Source: an uncultured Erysipelotrichaceae bacterium (GTDB taxonomy: Bacteria; Bacillota_I; Bacilli_A; RF39; UBA660). Taken from it: a DNA stretch of 37,249 nt. How positions within the stretch are numbered: the stretch's first letter is position 1; the number at the start of each line of letters is the position of its first letter. Shown piece after piece: positions 26,863 through 35,587 of the stretch. The stretch spans positions 1 through 37,249 of the forward strand of contig CADANC010000011.1 of the NCBI GenBank assembly GCA_902789225.1, written 5' to 3'. Both the position numbers and the translations under genes were made by a program. The notes under the pieces are model-generated. The model was not told where the DNA came from, searched no databases, and saw only the letters and a program-made list of their open reading frames with translations.

Positions 26863-26891
26863 ATTATATCATAAAATGCTTTATTCTTCAA
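26863..26891 (-). promoter_or_regulatory. Sigma-A-type promoter of the metalloprotease-like / ligA unit
   Basis: On the minus strand TTGAAG (26891-26886), a 17-base spacer and TATAAT (26868-26863), preceded by TGA, form a good promoter just after the nucleotidyltransferase stop codon. Transcription would start near 26856. Confidence 0.65.
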
Positions 26892-26896
26892 ATCTT

Positions 26897-27811
26897 TTAG
26901 TTATTTTTTGGCCATAATTCTGATGGATAAATGCCTTCTTCAATTAGTTTATTTATGGCATTTTGCACTACATCTTTATCTTCTTTGTAAGTTACTCCAT
27001 ACCATGTTGCAGGTGTACTAATAACATTCATGTCAACACCATTAGCTTTCATAAAGTCATCTAATACATCAGGTAACAAATATTCACATTTTTCTAAATC
27101 ATCTTTATTATCTTCAAAGAATCTATCAATATCTTTATCTAGATAGTCAATTACATCTTTTTGAAGACCATACATTAACATTGATACTGGATGATCTTCT
27201 TCAACTGTGAATGTTTCATCTCCATTTAATGGTTCACATACTATTTCACCATCTATTTTTTCTACTTTACTTTCTTTAATTGATAATAGTTTATTATTTT
27301 CATCAACGAAAATAACACCTCTTTTTACTGATCCATTATCTGTAATTGTATTTCCTACTTTATATCCTATAATTGAATATTCTTCTTTATTTATAATTGA
27401 ATCTGCTAAAATATCGAAAGATTCATGTCCATAGAAATCATCTGCTGATATAACTGCAAATGGACCATTAATATTATCTTTTGCACAATAAAGTGCATGT
27501 GCTGTTCCAAATGGTTTAATTCTGTCTTCAGGTACTTCAACTCCTTCAGGAATTTTATCCATTTCTTGGAAAGCATATTCTACCTTAATATGTGGTTCTA
27601 TTCTCTTACCTATTGTTTCTTTAAATACTTCGTAATTTTCTTTTTTAATAATAATTACTACTTTATTAAAGCCTGCTCTTTTAGCATCATAGATTGAATA
27701 ATCAATTAAGAATTCTCCATTTGGACCTATTGGTTCAATTTGTTTTAGTCCACCGAAACGAGACCCCATACCTGCCGCCATAATAACTAATGTAATATCT
27801 TTATTTTTCAC
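26897..27811 (-). CDS. Sugar-phosphate nucleotidyltransferase
   Basis: This 304-residue cytoplasmic enzyme is of the NTP-transferase fold and probably makes an NDP-sugar for envelope polymers. The N-terminus has the nucleotide-binding motif AAGMGSRFGGLKQ (about 12-24), then FGTAHALYCAK and the metal-site Asp in VISADDFYG. It is not a standard GalU or RfbA sequence, so the sugar is left open. The start codon is GTG at 27811, supported by AGGAG seven bases upstream; no in-frame ATG nearby fits as well. It has its own promoter and a terminator. Confidence 0.88.
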   Translation of the reverse strand: MKNKDITLVIMAAGMGSRFGGLKQIEPIGPNGEFLIDYSIYDAKRAGFNKVVIIIKKENYEVFKETIGKRIEPHIKVEYAFQEMDKIPEGVEVPEDRIKPFGTAHALYCAKDNINGPFAVISADDFYGHESFDILADSIINKEEYSIIGYKVGNTITDNGSVKRGVIFVDENNKLLSIKESKVEKIDGEIVCEPLNGDETFTVEEDHPVSMLMYGLQKDVIDYLDKDIDRFFEDNKDDLEKCEYLLPDVLDDFMKANGVDMNVISTPATWYGVTYKEDKDVVQNAINKLIEEGIYPSELWPKNN

Positions 27812-27828
27812 AACATCACTCCTTATAA

Positions 27829-27859
27829 ATTATATTACAAATTTTTATTTACTTGTCAA
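27829..27859 (-). promoter_or_regulatory. Promoter of the nucleotidyltransferase gene
   Basis: Consensus TTGACA (27859-27854) and TATAAT (27834-27829) occur on the minus strand, but the spacer is 19 bases, longer than optimal. No terminator is seen after pcrA. Confidence 0.5.
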
Positions 27860-27862
27860 ATA

Positions 27863-29956
27863 TTATATTTTAGATAGTTTCTTGTGATTCTTCATAAGTT
27901 TCTTAATACCGTGTGGATGTTTAAAAGCAACACTTACTAATGTATTAGTTACTTCTACTACTTTTCCTGTTCCAAATGTTTCATGATATACAAGATCTCC
28001 TACAGCATAATCAACTTCTTCATCATGCATGACATTTCTTATATCTATTTTTTCTTCTTTATCTTTTGAATCTCTAGATTCATTTTCTATTAAATCTTTA
28101 TTTATTTCACTAATAAATCTACTTGCTGGATTTATTTGCTCTTTTCCAAATAAAGTTCTTTGTCTTGCATTTACTAATGTTAGATGATCTTTTGCTCTTG
28201 TGATTGCGACATATGCTAGTCGTCTTTCTTCTTCTGTTTCAGATGCATTCATTAGAGAATTCATATGTGGGAATATTCCTTCTTCTAATCCTACAATAAA
28301 GACATTATCAAATTCTAATCCTTTTACTGAGTGAACTGTCATTAAACTAATACGATTAGGATCATTTTTATATTCTTCAATATCTGTAACTAATGATGTT
28401 TCAAGTAAGAAGTCTTCTAATGAAACATTTCCTTCTCTTTCTTCGAAAGTCTTTGTAATTGATTTAAACTCTTCTAAGTTTTCTAATCTTATTTCTGAAT
28501 CTAGTGAATCTTCACTTTCATATTCTTCTTTCATTCCTGTAGAAGTTAATATTTTATCTATTAATTCAGTTAGAGTTAATTCATTAGATAATTCAATTAA
28601 TTTATCAATTATCTTTTTAAACTCTAATTCTTTTCCTTTAGAAATTGCTTCATAAATAGATATATCTTTTTCATCTGCTTCTTTAGTTAAATTGTCTATT
28701 GTCTTTAGTCCAATTCCTCTTTTTGGAGTATTAATTATTCTAAGTAGAGATACATTATCTTTAATATTATGAATTAATCTTAGATATGCTAATAAATCTT
28801 TAATTTCTTTTCTACCGTAGAAGTTAATACTTCCTACTACTTTATATGGAAGATTTGCTTTTAACATTTCTTCTTCTAAAGTTCTTGATTGAGCATTAGT
28901 TCTATATAGAACTGCTATATCTTTATATTCTACATTTTTCTTAATTAAATCTTTAATATTTCTTACTACATATTGAGCTTCATCTATTTCGTTATATGCT
29001 CTATAATATTTAATCTTTTCTCCTACTCCTCTAGCAGTCCACAATTTCTTATCTTTTTTCTCTTTATTATTTTTAATTACATCATTTGCGGCATCTAGAA
29101 TTGTACTAGTAGATCTATAATTTTGTTCTAGAAGAATAGTTTTAGCATCTTTATAATCTTTTTCAAAGTTAAGAATATTTCTATAATTAGCACCTCTAAA
29201 TGAGTAGATACTTTGAGAATCATCTCCTACACAAGTAATATTTTTATATTTTTCACTAATTAATTTAGTTAAAATATATTGTGCTTCATTAGTATCTTGA
29301 TACTCATCTATTAGAACATATTTAAATAATTCTTGATACTTTTCTAAGATATCTTTATGATTTCTAAATAGTTTTATTGGTATAATTAATAAGTCATCAA
29401 AATCTACAGAATTATTTTTATATAATTTATCCTCATACTTTTTATATACTTCATATACAGTTTCTTCATAATCACTTACTGTATATTTTTTATATTGTTC
29501 TGGAGTAATAAGTTCATTTTTACAACTACTAATTTTATTTCTAATAGCACGAGGATTATATACTTTACTATCTAGATTCATATCCTTTAATATCTTTTTA
29601 ACTACAGTTAAAGAGTCATCTGAATCCATAATATTAAAGTTTTTGTCATAACCTAAAACTTCAAAATTTTCTCTTAATAGTCTTAATCCAAAACTATGGA
29701 ATGTTGATACTTGAAGTTTTTTTGATAGATCTCCTACTAAAGTATATAATCTATCTTTCATTTCTTTAGCTGCTTTATTAGTAAAAGTTATCGCCAAAAT
29801 ATTATATGGCGATACTTCTTTTTCTTCTAATAAATAAGCTATTTTTGTAGTTAAGGCTTTTGTTTTTCCTGAGCCTGCTCCAGCTATTATAAGAAGTGGT
29901 CCTTCATTATATAGTACTGCTTCTTTTTGTCTTTCGTTTAAGTCATTTAAATTCAT
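27863..29956 (-). CDS. pcrA: ATP-dependent DNA helicase PcrA (UvrD/Rep family)
   Basis: This 3'-5' helicase acts in replication restart and repair. Its 697 residues contain all superfamily-1 motifs: LNERQKEAV (Q motif), AGAGSGKT at 25-32, LAITFTNKAAKEMK, STFHSFGLRLLR, the DEYQDTN Walker B, GDDSQSIYSFRGA, QNYRST, SVKGLEFDNVFI and AYVAITRAK. The C-terminal segment VGDLVYHETFGTGKVVEV is typical of Firmicutes PcrA. It follows the AIM24 gene by 26 bases, so the two are probably cotranscribed. Full length and intact. Confidence 0.96.
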   Translation of the reverse strand: MNLNDLNERQKEAVLYNEGPLLIIAGAGSGKTKALTTKIAYLLEEKEVSPYNILAITFTNKAAKEMKDRLYTLVGDLSKKLQVSTFHSFGLRLLRENFEVLGYDKNFNIMDSDDSLTVVKKILKDMNLDSKVYNPRAIRNKISSCKNELITPEQYKKYTVSDYEETVYEVYKKYEDKLYKNNSVDFDDLLIIPIKLFRNHKDILEKYQELFKYVLIDEYQDTNEAQYILTKLISEKYKNITCVGDDSQSIYSFRGANYRNILNFEKDYKDAKTILLEQNYRSTSTILDAANDVIKNNKEKKDKKLWTARGVGEKIKYYRAYNEIDEAQYVVRNIKDLIKKNVEYKDIAVLYRTNAQSRTLEEEMLKANLPYKVVGSINFYGRKEIKDLLAYLRLIHNIKDNVSLLRIINTPKRGIGLKTIDNLTKEADEKDISIYEAISKGKELEFKKIIDKLIELSNELTLTELIDKILTSTGMKEEYESEDSLDSEIRLENLEEFKSITKTFEEREGNVSLEDFLLETSLVTDIEEYKNDPNRISLMTVHSVKGLEFDNVFIVGLEEGIFPHMNSLMNASETEEERRLAYVAITRAKDHLTLVNARQRTLFGKEQINPASRFISEINKDLIENESRDSKDKEEKIDIRNVMHDEEVDYAVGDLVYHETFGTGKVVEVTNTLVSVAFKHPHGIKKLMKNHKKLSKI

Positions 29957-29982
29957 GTTATACCTACTTCCTATATTATTTT

Positions 29983-30708
29983 TTATTCACTACTTGATGA
30001 AGATGATGGTGTATCAGATGATGAAGATGATGAAGGTCTTCCTGGCATTGAGTAATATATTTTAGCAGCTGTTTTTTCTATAGGCATTGATTGAATATAT
30101 ACTTTACCTGGTCCTGTTACAACAGTATTAAATAATCCTTCTCCACCAAATACTATATTTTTAATTCCTTTTATAACTACTACATCTATTTTACATGTTC
30201 CATCCATAGCAACTAAGTAACCTGTATCGATTATTTTTCTTTCTCCTTCAGCTAAATCATATTCTGTTACTGATCCGTCAAATTCTAAAAATACTACACC
30301 ATTACCATAGAACTTTTGCATAATGAAACCTTTTCCTGCAAATAGTCCTGAAGTTATTTTCTTTTGGAAGAAAATAGACATTTGAATATTACCATAACTT
30401 GCTAGATAAGCACTATCTTGAGCAACTAAGGTTACTCCATCTGTTACTTCCATAGCTCCAATTGAACCTGGAAAACATGAAGCAAATGCTATTTCTCCTT
30501 CTCCTTTTTCAGCAGTATATTTATTTCTTAATAATTTTTCATTAGTAAGTGCTTTAGAAAAGAATGTCTTTGCTCCACCAATACTAGTATCCATTACTAA
30601 GGTATCATCCATCCAAGACATAGCTCCTGCTTCACAATAGATTGATTCACCTTGTTCTAGTTTACATCTTACTACTGGTAAATTACCTCCTGTAATTTTA
30701 TATTCCAT
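29983..30708 (-). CDS. AIM24 / TIGR00266 family protein
   Basis: This 241-residue protein belongs to the AIM24 family (beta-rich fold; function in bacteria not settled). It shows GESIYCEAGAMSWMDDTLVMDTSIGG, FASCFPGSIGAMEV, the GLFAGKGFIMQKFYGNGVVFLEFDG motif and FGGEGLFNTVVTGPGKVYIQSMP near the end. A low-complexity tail (PSSSSSSDTPSSSSSSE) follows the domain. The frame extends to a GTG at 30717, but GAGGTGAT precedes the ATG at 30708. It lies just upstream of pcrA. Confidence 0.93.
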   Translation of the reverse strand: MEYKITGGNLPVVRCKLEQGESIYCEAGAMSWMDDTLVMDTSIGGAKTFFSKALTNEKLLRNKYTAEKGEGEIAFASCFPGSIGAMEVTDGVTLVAQDSAYLASYGNIQMSIFFQKKITSGLFAGKGFIMQKFYGNGVVFLEFDGSVTEYDLAEGERKIIDTGYLVAMDGTCKIDVVVIKGIKNIVFGGEGLFNTVVTGPGKVYIQSMPIEKTAAKIYYSMPGRPSSSSSSDTPSSSSSSE

Positions 30709-30752
30709 AAGTATCACCTCATTCTTATTATATAGTAAATAACTACAAAAAA

Positions 30753-30775
30753 AAAGTGTAATTAAATTACACTTT
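30753..30775 (-). terminator. Intrinsic terminator of the sortase / coiled-coil protein unit
   Basis: A perfect ten-base stem (AAAGTGTAAT / ATTACACTTT) with loop TTA is followed by a T run on the minus strand. The stop codon of the 30762-32084 gene lies in the hairpin. Confidence 0.85.
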
Positions 30776-32084
30776 CATATAATGCTTGAAGTTTTAGATA
30801 ACTTGATTGATCATCTACAAACTCAGGTTTTTCAACTATTCTTCTAGCAATTGGTTCATCATCTAAGATATCAATTTTTTGAATAATTACAGGTTCTTCT
30901 TCCTTATTATCATTTACTTTATTAACTTCTTCTTTTACATCAGATAATTTTTCTAACTTGACATCTTTTTCAATTTCTTCTTTTACTGTTTTTTCAATCT
31001 TCTTATTTTCTTCTCTTATAGCTTTTTCATTTGTTATTCTCATTATCTTTTGAGCAGCATCATTTATTTGTCTTTCTTTATTTATTTCAGATTTCATTTT
31101 ATTGATTTCTTCTTGTAATCTAATATTTTCTTCTTTTATCATTCTATCATTATCAAGTACTCGTTGTTTTTCTTTTAATAAAGTTGACAAATATGTATTT
31201 TCATTAATTTCTTGATCTACTTTTTTAGATGCTTCATTATATTTATCTTTATCTTTTAACATTTGTAAGATAATCATATAATCTTTTTTAGATAACATAT
31301 TATCTAATACATGAGTTTCTCTTAAACGAGTATTAACTCTTTTTTGTATTTCAATTTCTGCTTTTCTATTAATATATTCTTCACTAATAGGTGTTTCTTC
31401 AATAGTAGCGAATGCAGGAATTGGTACTTCCTTAATATTATCAGGAAGAATTCTTTCTTTAACAATTTTTTCTTTAACTATTACTTCTTTTGAATTTAGT
31501 TCTTCTTTAACTTTATCTTTTGTTATGAACTTCTTAATAATTGTATATATAACTAAGAAGATTATCCATAACATAAATATTGTTGAAGTAAGAGAAATTA
31601 ATGCATGAGCACTAGTATTTTTATAAATAGATGCTTGAGAATATACATCTAAATCTGCTTTAGATATTACTCCTATTAATAGAATTAATAAATAAGTAAT
31701 AAATGTATAAACAATTATATTAATATTTTTAATTAGTTTAGTTATCTTTTGATTAAAGATACTTATTAATACAATAATATTTGATATTATTATTGCTGCA
31801 AAGTATATGGCGAAGTTAGGAAAATAGATAGCTATAAAGAAATTATTCATCATATAATCAAAGAATTTTCCTAGATATTTAAAATTAAATACAAGTAAAA
31901 ATATTGTTATAAAAGAATAAATTCCTATATAAATCTTCTTTGTAGTTTTAACATTCTTTTTATTAGTAGTAATAAATATGAAAGCTAAAAATAATAAGAA
32001 TAATAAAATGACAATTGAAAATTTATTTTCACTAATAATTTTAAAGAATAAATTTATTTCTTTTCCAAAAGTCAACTTTTCCAT
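30762..32084 (-). CDS. Multi-pass membrane protein with long cytoplasmic coiled coil
   Basis: I do not recognise this 440-residue protein. It has about five membrane segments in the first 185 residues (near 21-40, 48-69, 80-107, 119-140, 160-185) and then a charged region of about 250 residues. Stretches such as KEKQRVLDNDRMIKEENIRLQEE at about 305-360 should form a coiled coil. The C-terminus (YLKLQALYESVI) could be a short binding motif. GGGGGTGA precedes the ATG. It lies 32 bases after the sortase gene and shares its promoter. The layout resembles membrane-tethered scaffolds, but no function can be assigned. Confidence 0.75.
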   Translation of the reverse strand: MEKLTFGKEINLFFKIISENKFSIVILLFLLFLAFIFITTNKKNVKTTKKIYIGIYSFITIFLLVFNFKYLGKFFDYMMNNFFIAIYFPNFAIYFAAIIISNIIVLISIFNQKITKLIKNINIIVYTFITYLLILLIGVISKADLDVYSQASIYKNTSAHALISLTSTIFMLWIIFLVIYTIIKKFITKDKVKEELNSKEVIVKEKIVKERILPDNIKEVPIPAFATIEETPISEEYINRKAEIEIQKRVNTRLRETHVLDNMLSKKDYMIILQMLKDKDKYNEASKKVDQEINENTYLSTLLKEKQRVLDNDRMIKEENIRLQEEINKMKSEINKERQINDAAQKIMRITNEKAIREENKKIEKTVKEEIEKDVKLEKLSDVKEEVNKVNDNKEEEPVIIQKIDILDDEPIARRIVEKPEFVDDQSSYLKLQALYESVI

Positions 32085-32116
32085 AACTTCACCCCCTTTT
32101 AAGTTATTTTAAGTTT

Positions 32117-32782
32117 CTATTCGTCTTCAACATTTATAAGTTCAGAAATATAAACTGTTTGTGATGTTAAATCATGATTTGTACAAGTAATTAATGTTAG
32201 AGTAGATTTTTCATAATTACGGTATATTGCGATTTTTCCTGTTTTTTCTTGTTTATAAATATTTGTTAATTGATAAGTATATTTTTTTCCTTTATAAGTT
32301 ACGTATATTTGATCTCCTGTTGTTAATTGATATAGATCATTAAAGAATGCTTGCCATCCTGGTCCAGAATGGGCTGCTATAATAAAGTTTCCTTTTTCTA
32401 CATCTGGATATGTTGCTCCATCTACGATATAGATATTTTTTTCAACATCGTTTTCACTTGATCTTCTATCAACAAATCCTTTTGTTAAATTAATTTTGGG
32501 TATTATTAAATATCCGATATATTCATTACTAATAACAGGATCATCCTCTTGAATATATTCAGGCTTTTCTTCTTCTTTTTCTTTTTCTTTCTTAATTACA
32601 ACAGGTGTACCTTCTTCATCTTTTTCAGCAAAAAATTCAGTAGAAACATAATCATAGGCATAAACTTTTTTAGATTGAACATAATTGTAAGAAACTAAAT
32701 AACCACCAATCATAATTAGTAACGCTGATATAGCTGATACTAGAGTTGGTGTTAACAATTTTTTCTTATTTCTCTTTTTCAT
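32117..32782 (-). CDS. Sortase family protein with atypical active site
   Basis: Sortases cleave a sorting motif and join surface proteins to the wall or to each other. The 221 residues have one N-terminal membrane segment (about 12-32), an acidic/basic linker (KKEKEKEEEKPEY) and a sortase domain from about 88 with IIPKINL, NFIIAAHSG (His138), FFNDLYQLTTGDQIYV and TLITC (Cys200). Eight residues after the Cys, where the catalytic Arg is expected, there is Gln208 (TSQTVYISEL). I cannot fix the class; the FFNDL and GDQI motifs recall classes B and D. AAGGGG precedes the ATG. No substrate gene is adjacent, but an NPQTG protein is encoded at 5786-7276. Confidence 0.88.
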   Translation of the reverse strand: MKKRNKKKLLTPTLVSAISALLIMIGGYLVSYNYVQSKKVYAYDYVSTEFFAEKDEEGTPVVIKKEKEKEEEKPEYIQEDDPVISNEYIGYLIIPKINLTKGFVDRRSSENDVEKNIYIVDGATYPDVEKGNFIIAAHSGPGWQAFFNDLYQLTTGDQIYVTYKGKKYTYQLTNIYKQEKTGKIAIYRNYEKSTLTLITCTNHDLTSQTVYISELINVEDE

Positions 32783-32843
32783 AATACCCCTTCTTTTTCT
32801 ATACCTATTTAATTTATATATCTACTCTACCAAATGTGGCTAT

Positions 32844-32872
32844 ATTATATCACATTTCCTTTGATTTTGCAA
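32844..32872 (-). promoter_or_regulatory. Sigma-A-type promoter of the sortase unit
   Basis: On the minus strand TTGCAA (32872-32867), a 17-base spacer and TATAAT (32849-32844), preceded by TGA, make a strong promoter. The leader to the sortase ATG is about 55 bases. Confidence 0.8.
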
Positions 32873-32883
32873 CTATAACATAA

Positions 32884-32911
32884 AAAAAGCTAGTCATTAG
32901 ACTCGCTTTTT
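32884..32911 (-). terminator. Intrinsic terminator of the FIST / small membrane protein unit
   Basis: A stem with one mismatch (AAAAAGCGAGTC / GACTAGCTTTTT) and a four-base loop is followed by T residues on the minus strand. Confidence 0.7.
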
Positions 32912-32923
32912 ATAATCATATTA

Positions 32924-33256
32924 TTAATTAGTTTCTCTTTCATATTTAACAATATTAAAGTGTTCAGGCTCTCTAGTTGGTTTGATAATAAATTCATCTA
33001 TAGCTACAGCTAAGAGTAAAATTAGTAGTTGGCATATAATTGTACTAATTATAAAACTGTTTCTTTTTTTTATTATACCAATTGCAAATAATATATATGG
33101 AATAATTAAGATAATAGTGAATAGTGTGATATAACCATCAAAAATAACTTGTAATGTATAAAAGCTATAAATAATAGTAATTATAACACTTAGTATTACT
33201 AATGCTGTATTTAATTGTTCCTTATTATTTTTTTTATTTGTATTTTTCTTTTTCAT
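32924..33256 (-). CDS. Small three-segment membrane protein, unknown
   Basis: I do not recognise this 110-residue protein. It has a basic start (MKKKNTNKKNNKEQ), then three hydrophobic segments (about 17-37, 40-60, 68-88) and a short polar tail. AAGGACT precedes the ATG. It follows the FIST gene by 21 bases and shares its terminator, so it is likely cotranscribed and could be a membrane partner of the FIST protein. Confidence 0.7.
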   Translation of the reverse strand: MKKKNTNKKNNKEQLNTALVILSVIITIIYSFYTLQVIFDGYITLFTIILIIPYILFAIGIIKKRNSFIISTIICQLLILLLAVAIDEFIIKPTREPEHFNIVKYERETN

Positions 33257-33277
33257 AAAATAGTCCTTAATATTCTT

Positions 33278-34462
33278 TTATTCTTTTCCAAAGATTGTGA
33301 ATGATAACATTAATCCTCCACACATATTAGCAGAATGTTCATCGTAACCATATTCTCCACATGTAAATGGCATTATAAATGGTACCCCTTTAGTTTCTTT
33401 AACTAAATCTTTGTATACTTCATCTATTCTACTATCTATTTTAATTCTTCTTCCTGCACTATGTAATAATATATATGCAGCTGGTTCATTATATAGTTTT
33501 CTTTTAGCATCTTTTAATACTTTTACATTTGATAATATTAAATTATCTAAAGTTGTTTCTAATCCTATAATAGCTGTTTTTTCTACTATTTTATTTCCTA
33601 ATTCTATTGAGTCGTCTTTAGTTGTCTTAGTTCCTCTATCATTTGATAGAAGGGGTTGTCTAATAAGAGTTATACTTCCTATTGGATTTTTTATTCCTAT
33701 TGGATTTAGAACTGCTTTTTCATATAGTTCTCTTCCTTCTAGATTTTTTATATCTTGATTAATCCATGATGCATATTCTTTTAAAGCACCATTTCCATTT
33801 ATTTCTAATAATGATCTATCATTTTCTACTTTTGTTATTATTCCTATATGATCTGTTTCTTCATAATCTCCTGTAAATGATGTAACTATTTCTGTATCTG
33901 TATAGAAGAAAGCTACTGCGACACCATCAGTTATAACTTTATTATTACAAATTATTTTCCAATCACCTTCAAGATTATCATCTGCAGCACTTCCTCCAAA
34001 TAGAGGAACTCTTCCTATTACATCTTGAATACCTTGAAGATATTCTTCTTCATTATTAGGAGTTGCGACCATATAAAAATATGATGGTGCACGAGTTGTT
34101 TTGGCATTTTCTACTGCTTCTATTGCGACACGGCGTCCTATTGCTCTTGGATTTTTTCCTGCTTCATGACAAGCTAGGCCAACTGTTAGGTCTGGACTAT
34201 CTAGTGTCATCATTGCGGCAAAACCTGATGATCCTGTAACAATTCCATCAGGAACTATTACTCCGTAGTTTGATGTCATTCCAATTACTGGAATATCACT
34301 ATATTCTTTTATACCTCTAATTATATCTTCATTATTTTCATTGCATGATGTATATAGTAATCCAATCTTAGGATCTTTCATTTCAGATATTCCTGAACCA
34401 ATTTCTTGTCCTTTTAAATAACTTTCATTTAAAATACTATAATCAACTTGTGACTTCATCAT
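33278..34462 (-). CDS. FIST domain protein (FIST N and FIST C)
   Basis: This 394-residue protein has the FIST fold, a predicted small-ligand sensor usually found fused to or beside signalling domains. The N-terminal half shows IGLLYTSCNENNEDIIRGIKE, IPVIGMTSNYGVI and GRVPLFGGSAADD. The C-terminal half ends in the typical FTCGEYG, with NMCGGLMLSF. There is no output domain or signal peptide here. The frame starts with GTG at 34471, but ATG at 34462 (or 34459) is preferred; the ribosome site (GAGAAG) is weak, so the start is not certain. The only neighbour in the unit is a small membrane protein. Confidence 0.88.
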   Translation of the reverse strand: MMKSQVDYSILNESYLKGQEIGSGISEMKDPKIGLLYTSCNENNEDIIRGIKEYSDIPVIGMTSNYGVIVPDGIVTGSSGFAAMMTLDSPDLTVGLACHEAGKNPRAIGRRVAIEAVENAKTTRAPSYFYMVATPNNEEEYLQGIQDVIGRVPLFGGSAADDNLEGDWKIICNNKVITDGVAVAFFYTDTEIVTSFTGDYEETDHIGIITKVENDRSLLEINGNGALKEYASWINQDIKNLEGRELYEKAVLNPIGIKNPIGSITLIRQPLLSNDRGTKTTKDDSIELGNKIVEKTAIIGLETTLDNLILSNVKVLKDAKRKLYNEPAAYILLHSAGRRIKIDSRIDEVYKDLVKETKGVPFIMPFTCGEYGYDEHSANMCGGLMLSFTIFGKE

Positions 34463-34488
34463 ACTAACCACTTCTCTCTTTCAAATAC

Positions 34489-34497
34489 ATTATAGCA
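34489..34497 (-). promoter_or_regulatory. Extended -10 promoter of the FIST unit
   Basis: The minus strand reads TGCTATAAT, a full extended -10, about 27 bases before the ATG at 34462. No -35 element is clear. Confidence 0.6.
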
Positions 34498-34517
34498 TAA
34501 TTTTTTATAAATTATAA

Positions 34518-34542
34518 AAGACACATTAAATTAATGTGTCTT
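34518..34542 (-). terminator. Intrinsic terminator of tsaD
   Basis: A ten-base perfect stem (AAGACACATT / AATGTGTCTT) with a five-base loop is followed by a short T tract on the minus strand. The tsaD stop codon lies inside it. Confidence 0.65.
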
Positions 34543-35530
34543 GTGATTTTGCATTTAGTTTTAAATCTGCTTTTCTTCCATCTAGATATGCATAGTATCC
34601 TGCAGCTCCAATCATAGCAGCATTGTCTGTACAATACTTCATTGGTGGGATTGATAAATCTACTTTTAGATTGTCACATAACTTTTGCATTTCTTCTCTT
34701 AAGAATGAGTTTGCTGCGACACCACCTGCTATAATTACTGTTTTTATATTAAATTCTTCTATAGCTTTTTTAGTTTTATTTGTAATTGATGAGATAGCAG
34801 CATTTTCAAATGAACAAGCTAGATCTGCTTTTCTTATTTCATTATTTCTTTGTTCTTCATTATGAGCTAGATTTATTACTGCACTTTTTAATCCACTGAA
34901 TGAGAAATTATATGTATCATCATTTAATGGTATTGGAAGATCATAGGTATCTTTTCCTTCATGAGCTAATTTATCTAGTTTTGGTCCTCCTGGATATTCT
35001 AGACCAATAACACGAGCTACTTTATCATAGCATTCTCCTATAGCATCATCTAGTGTTCCACCTAGTTTTTTAAAACTATAATGTTTATCCATCTTAATTA
35101 ATTCAGTATGTCCTCCACTTACTACTACTGCTAGTAATGGAAATTCTAATGGTTTAACTAGTGAGTTTGCATAGATGTGTCCTGCGATATGATGTACTGG
35201 TATTAATGGTTTATTATAGATAAAAGCTAGAGTCTTAGCAGCTTCTAATCCTACTAATAATGATCCTATTAATCCTGGTCCATAAGTTATCGCAATCGCA
35301 TCAATTTCATCCATAGTCATATTAGCTTTTTCTAAACATTCTTCTAAAACTATAGTTATATTTTTTACATGATTACGACTTGCTATTTCAGGTACTACAC
35401 CACCATAGTCTTTATGAATATCTATTTGACTAGATATAACTGTAGATATTTCTTCAGTTCCATTTTTTATAATAGAAGCACTAGTCTCATCACAACTACT
35501 TTCTATTCCTAATATATATATATCTTTCAT
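34526..35530 (-). CDS. tsaD: tRNA threonylcarbamoyltransferase TsaD
   Basis: TsaD transfers the threonylcarbamoyl group to A37 of ANN-decoding tRNAs (t6A), with TsaB and TsaE. Its 334 residues show LGIESSCDETSASI at the start, GGVVPEIASRNH, the iron-binding VHHIAGHIYAN (two His), VVSGGHTEL, and the C-terminal DNAAMIGAAGYY. An in-frame ATG lies at 35548, but it has no ribosome site. GGTGATG precedes the ATG at 35530, and this gives the normal family N-terminus. It follows rimI after a hairpin terminator, so its expression may be partly separate from the other t6A genes. Confidence 0.96.
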   Translation of the reverse strand: MKDIYILGIESSCDETSASIIKNGTEEISTVISSQIDIHKDYGGVVPEIASRNHVKNITIVLEECLEKANMTMDEIDAIAITYGPGLIGSLLVGLEAAKTLAFIYNKPLIPVHHIAGHIYANSLVKPLEFPLLAVVVSGGHTELIKMDKHYSFKKLGGTLDDAIGECYDKVARVIGLEYPGGPKLDKLAHEGKDTYDLPIPLNDDTYNFSFSGLKSAVINLAHNEEQRNNEIRKADLACSFENAAISSITNKTKKAIEEFNIKTVIIAGGVAANSFLREEMQKLCDNLKVDLSIPPMKYCTDNAAMIGAAGYYAYLDGRKADLKLNAKSQDTLI

Positions 35531-35565
35531 GTCATCACCACAATTCATGATTATTTTAACATAAA

Positions 35566-35587
35566 AAACTCTTCATTTGAAGAGTTT
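35566..35587 (-). terminator. Intrinsic terminator between rimI and tsaD
   Basis: A nine-base perfect stem (AAACTCTTC / GAAGAGTTT) with a four-base loop is followed by TTTTTT on the minus strand. It splits the t6A cluster. Confidence 0.8.
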
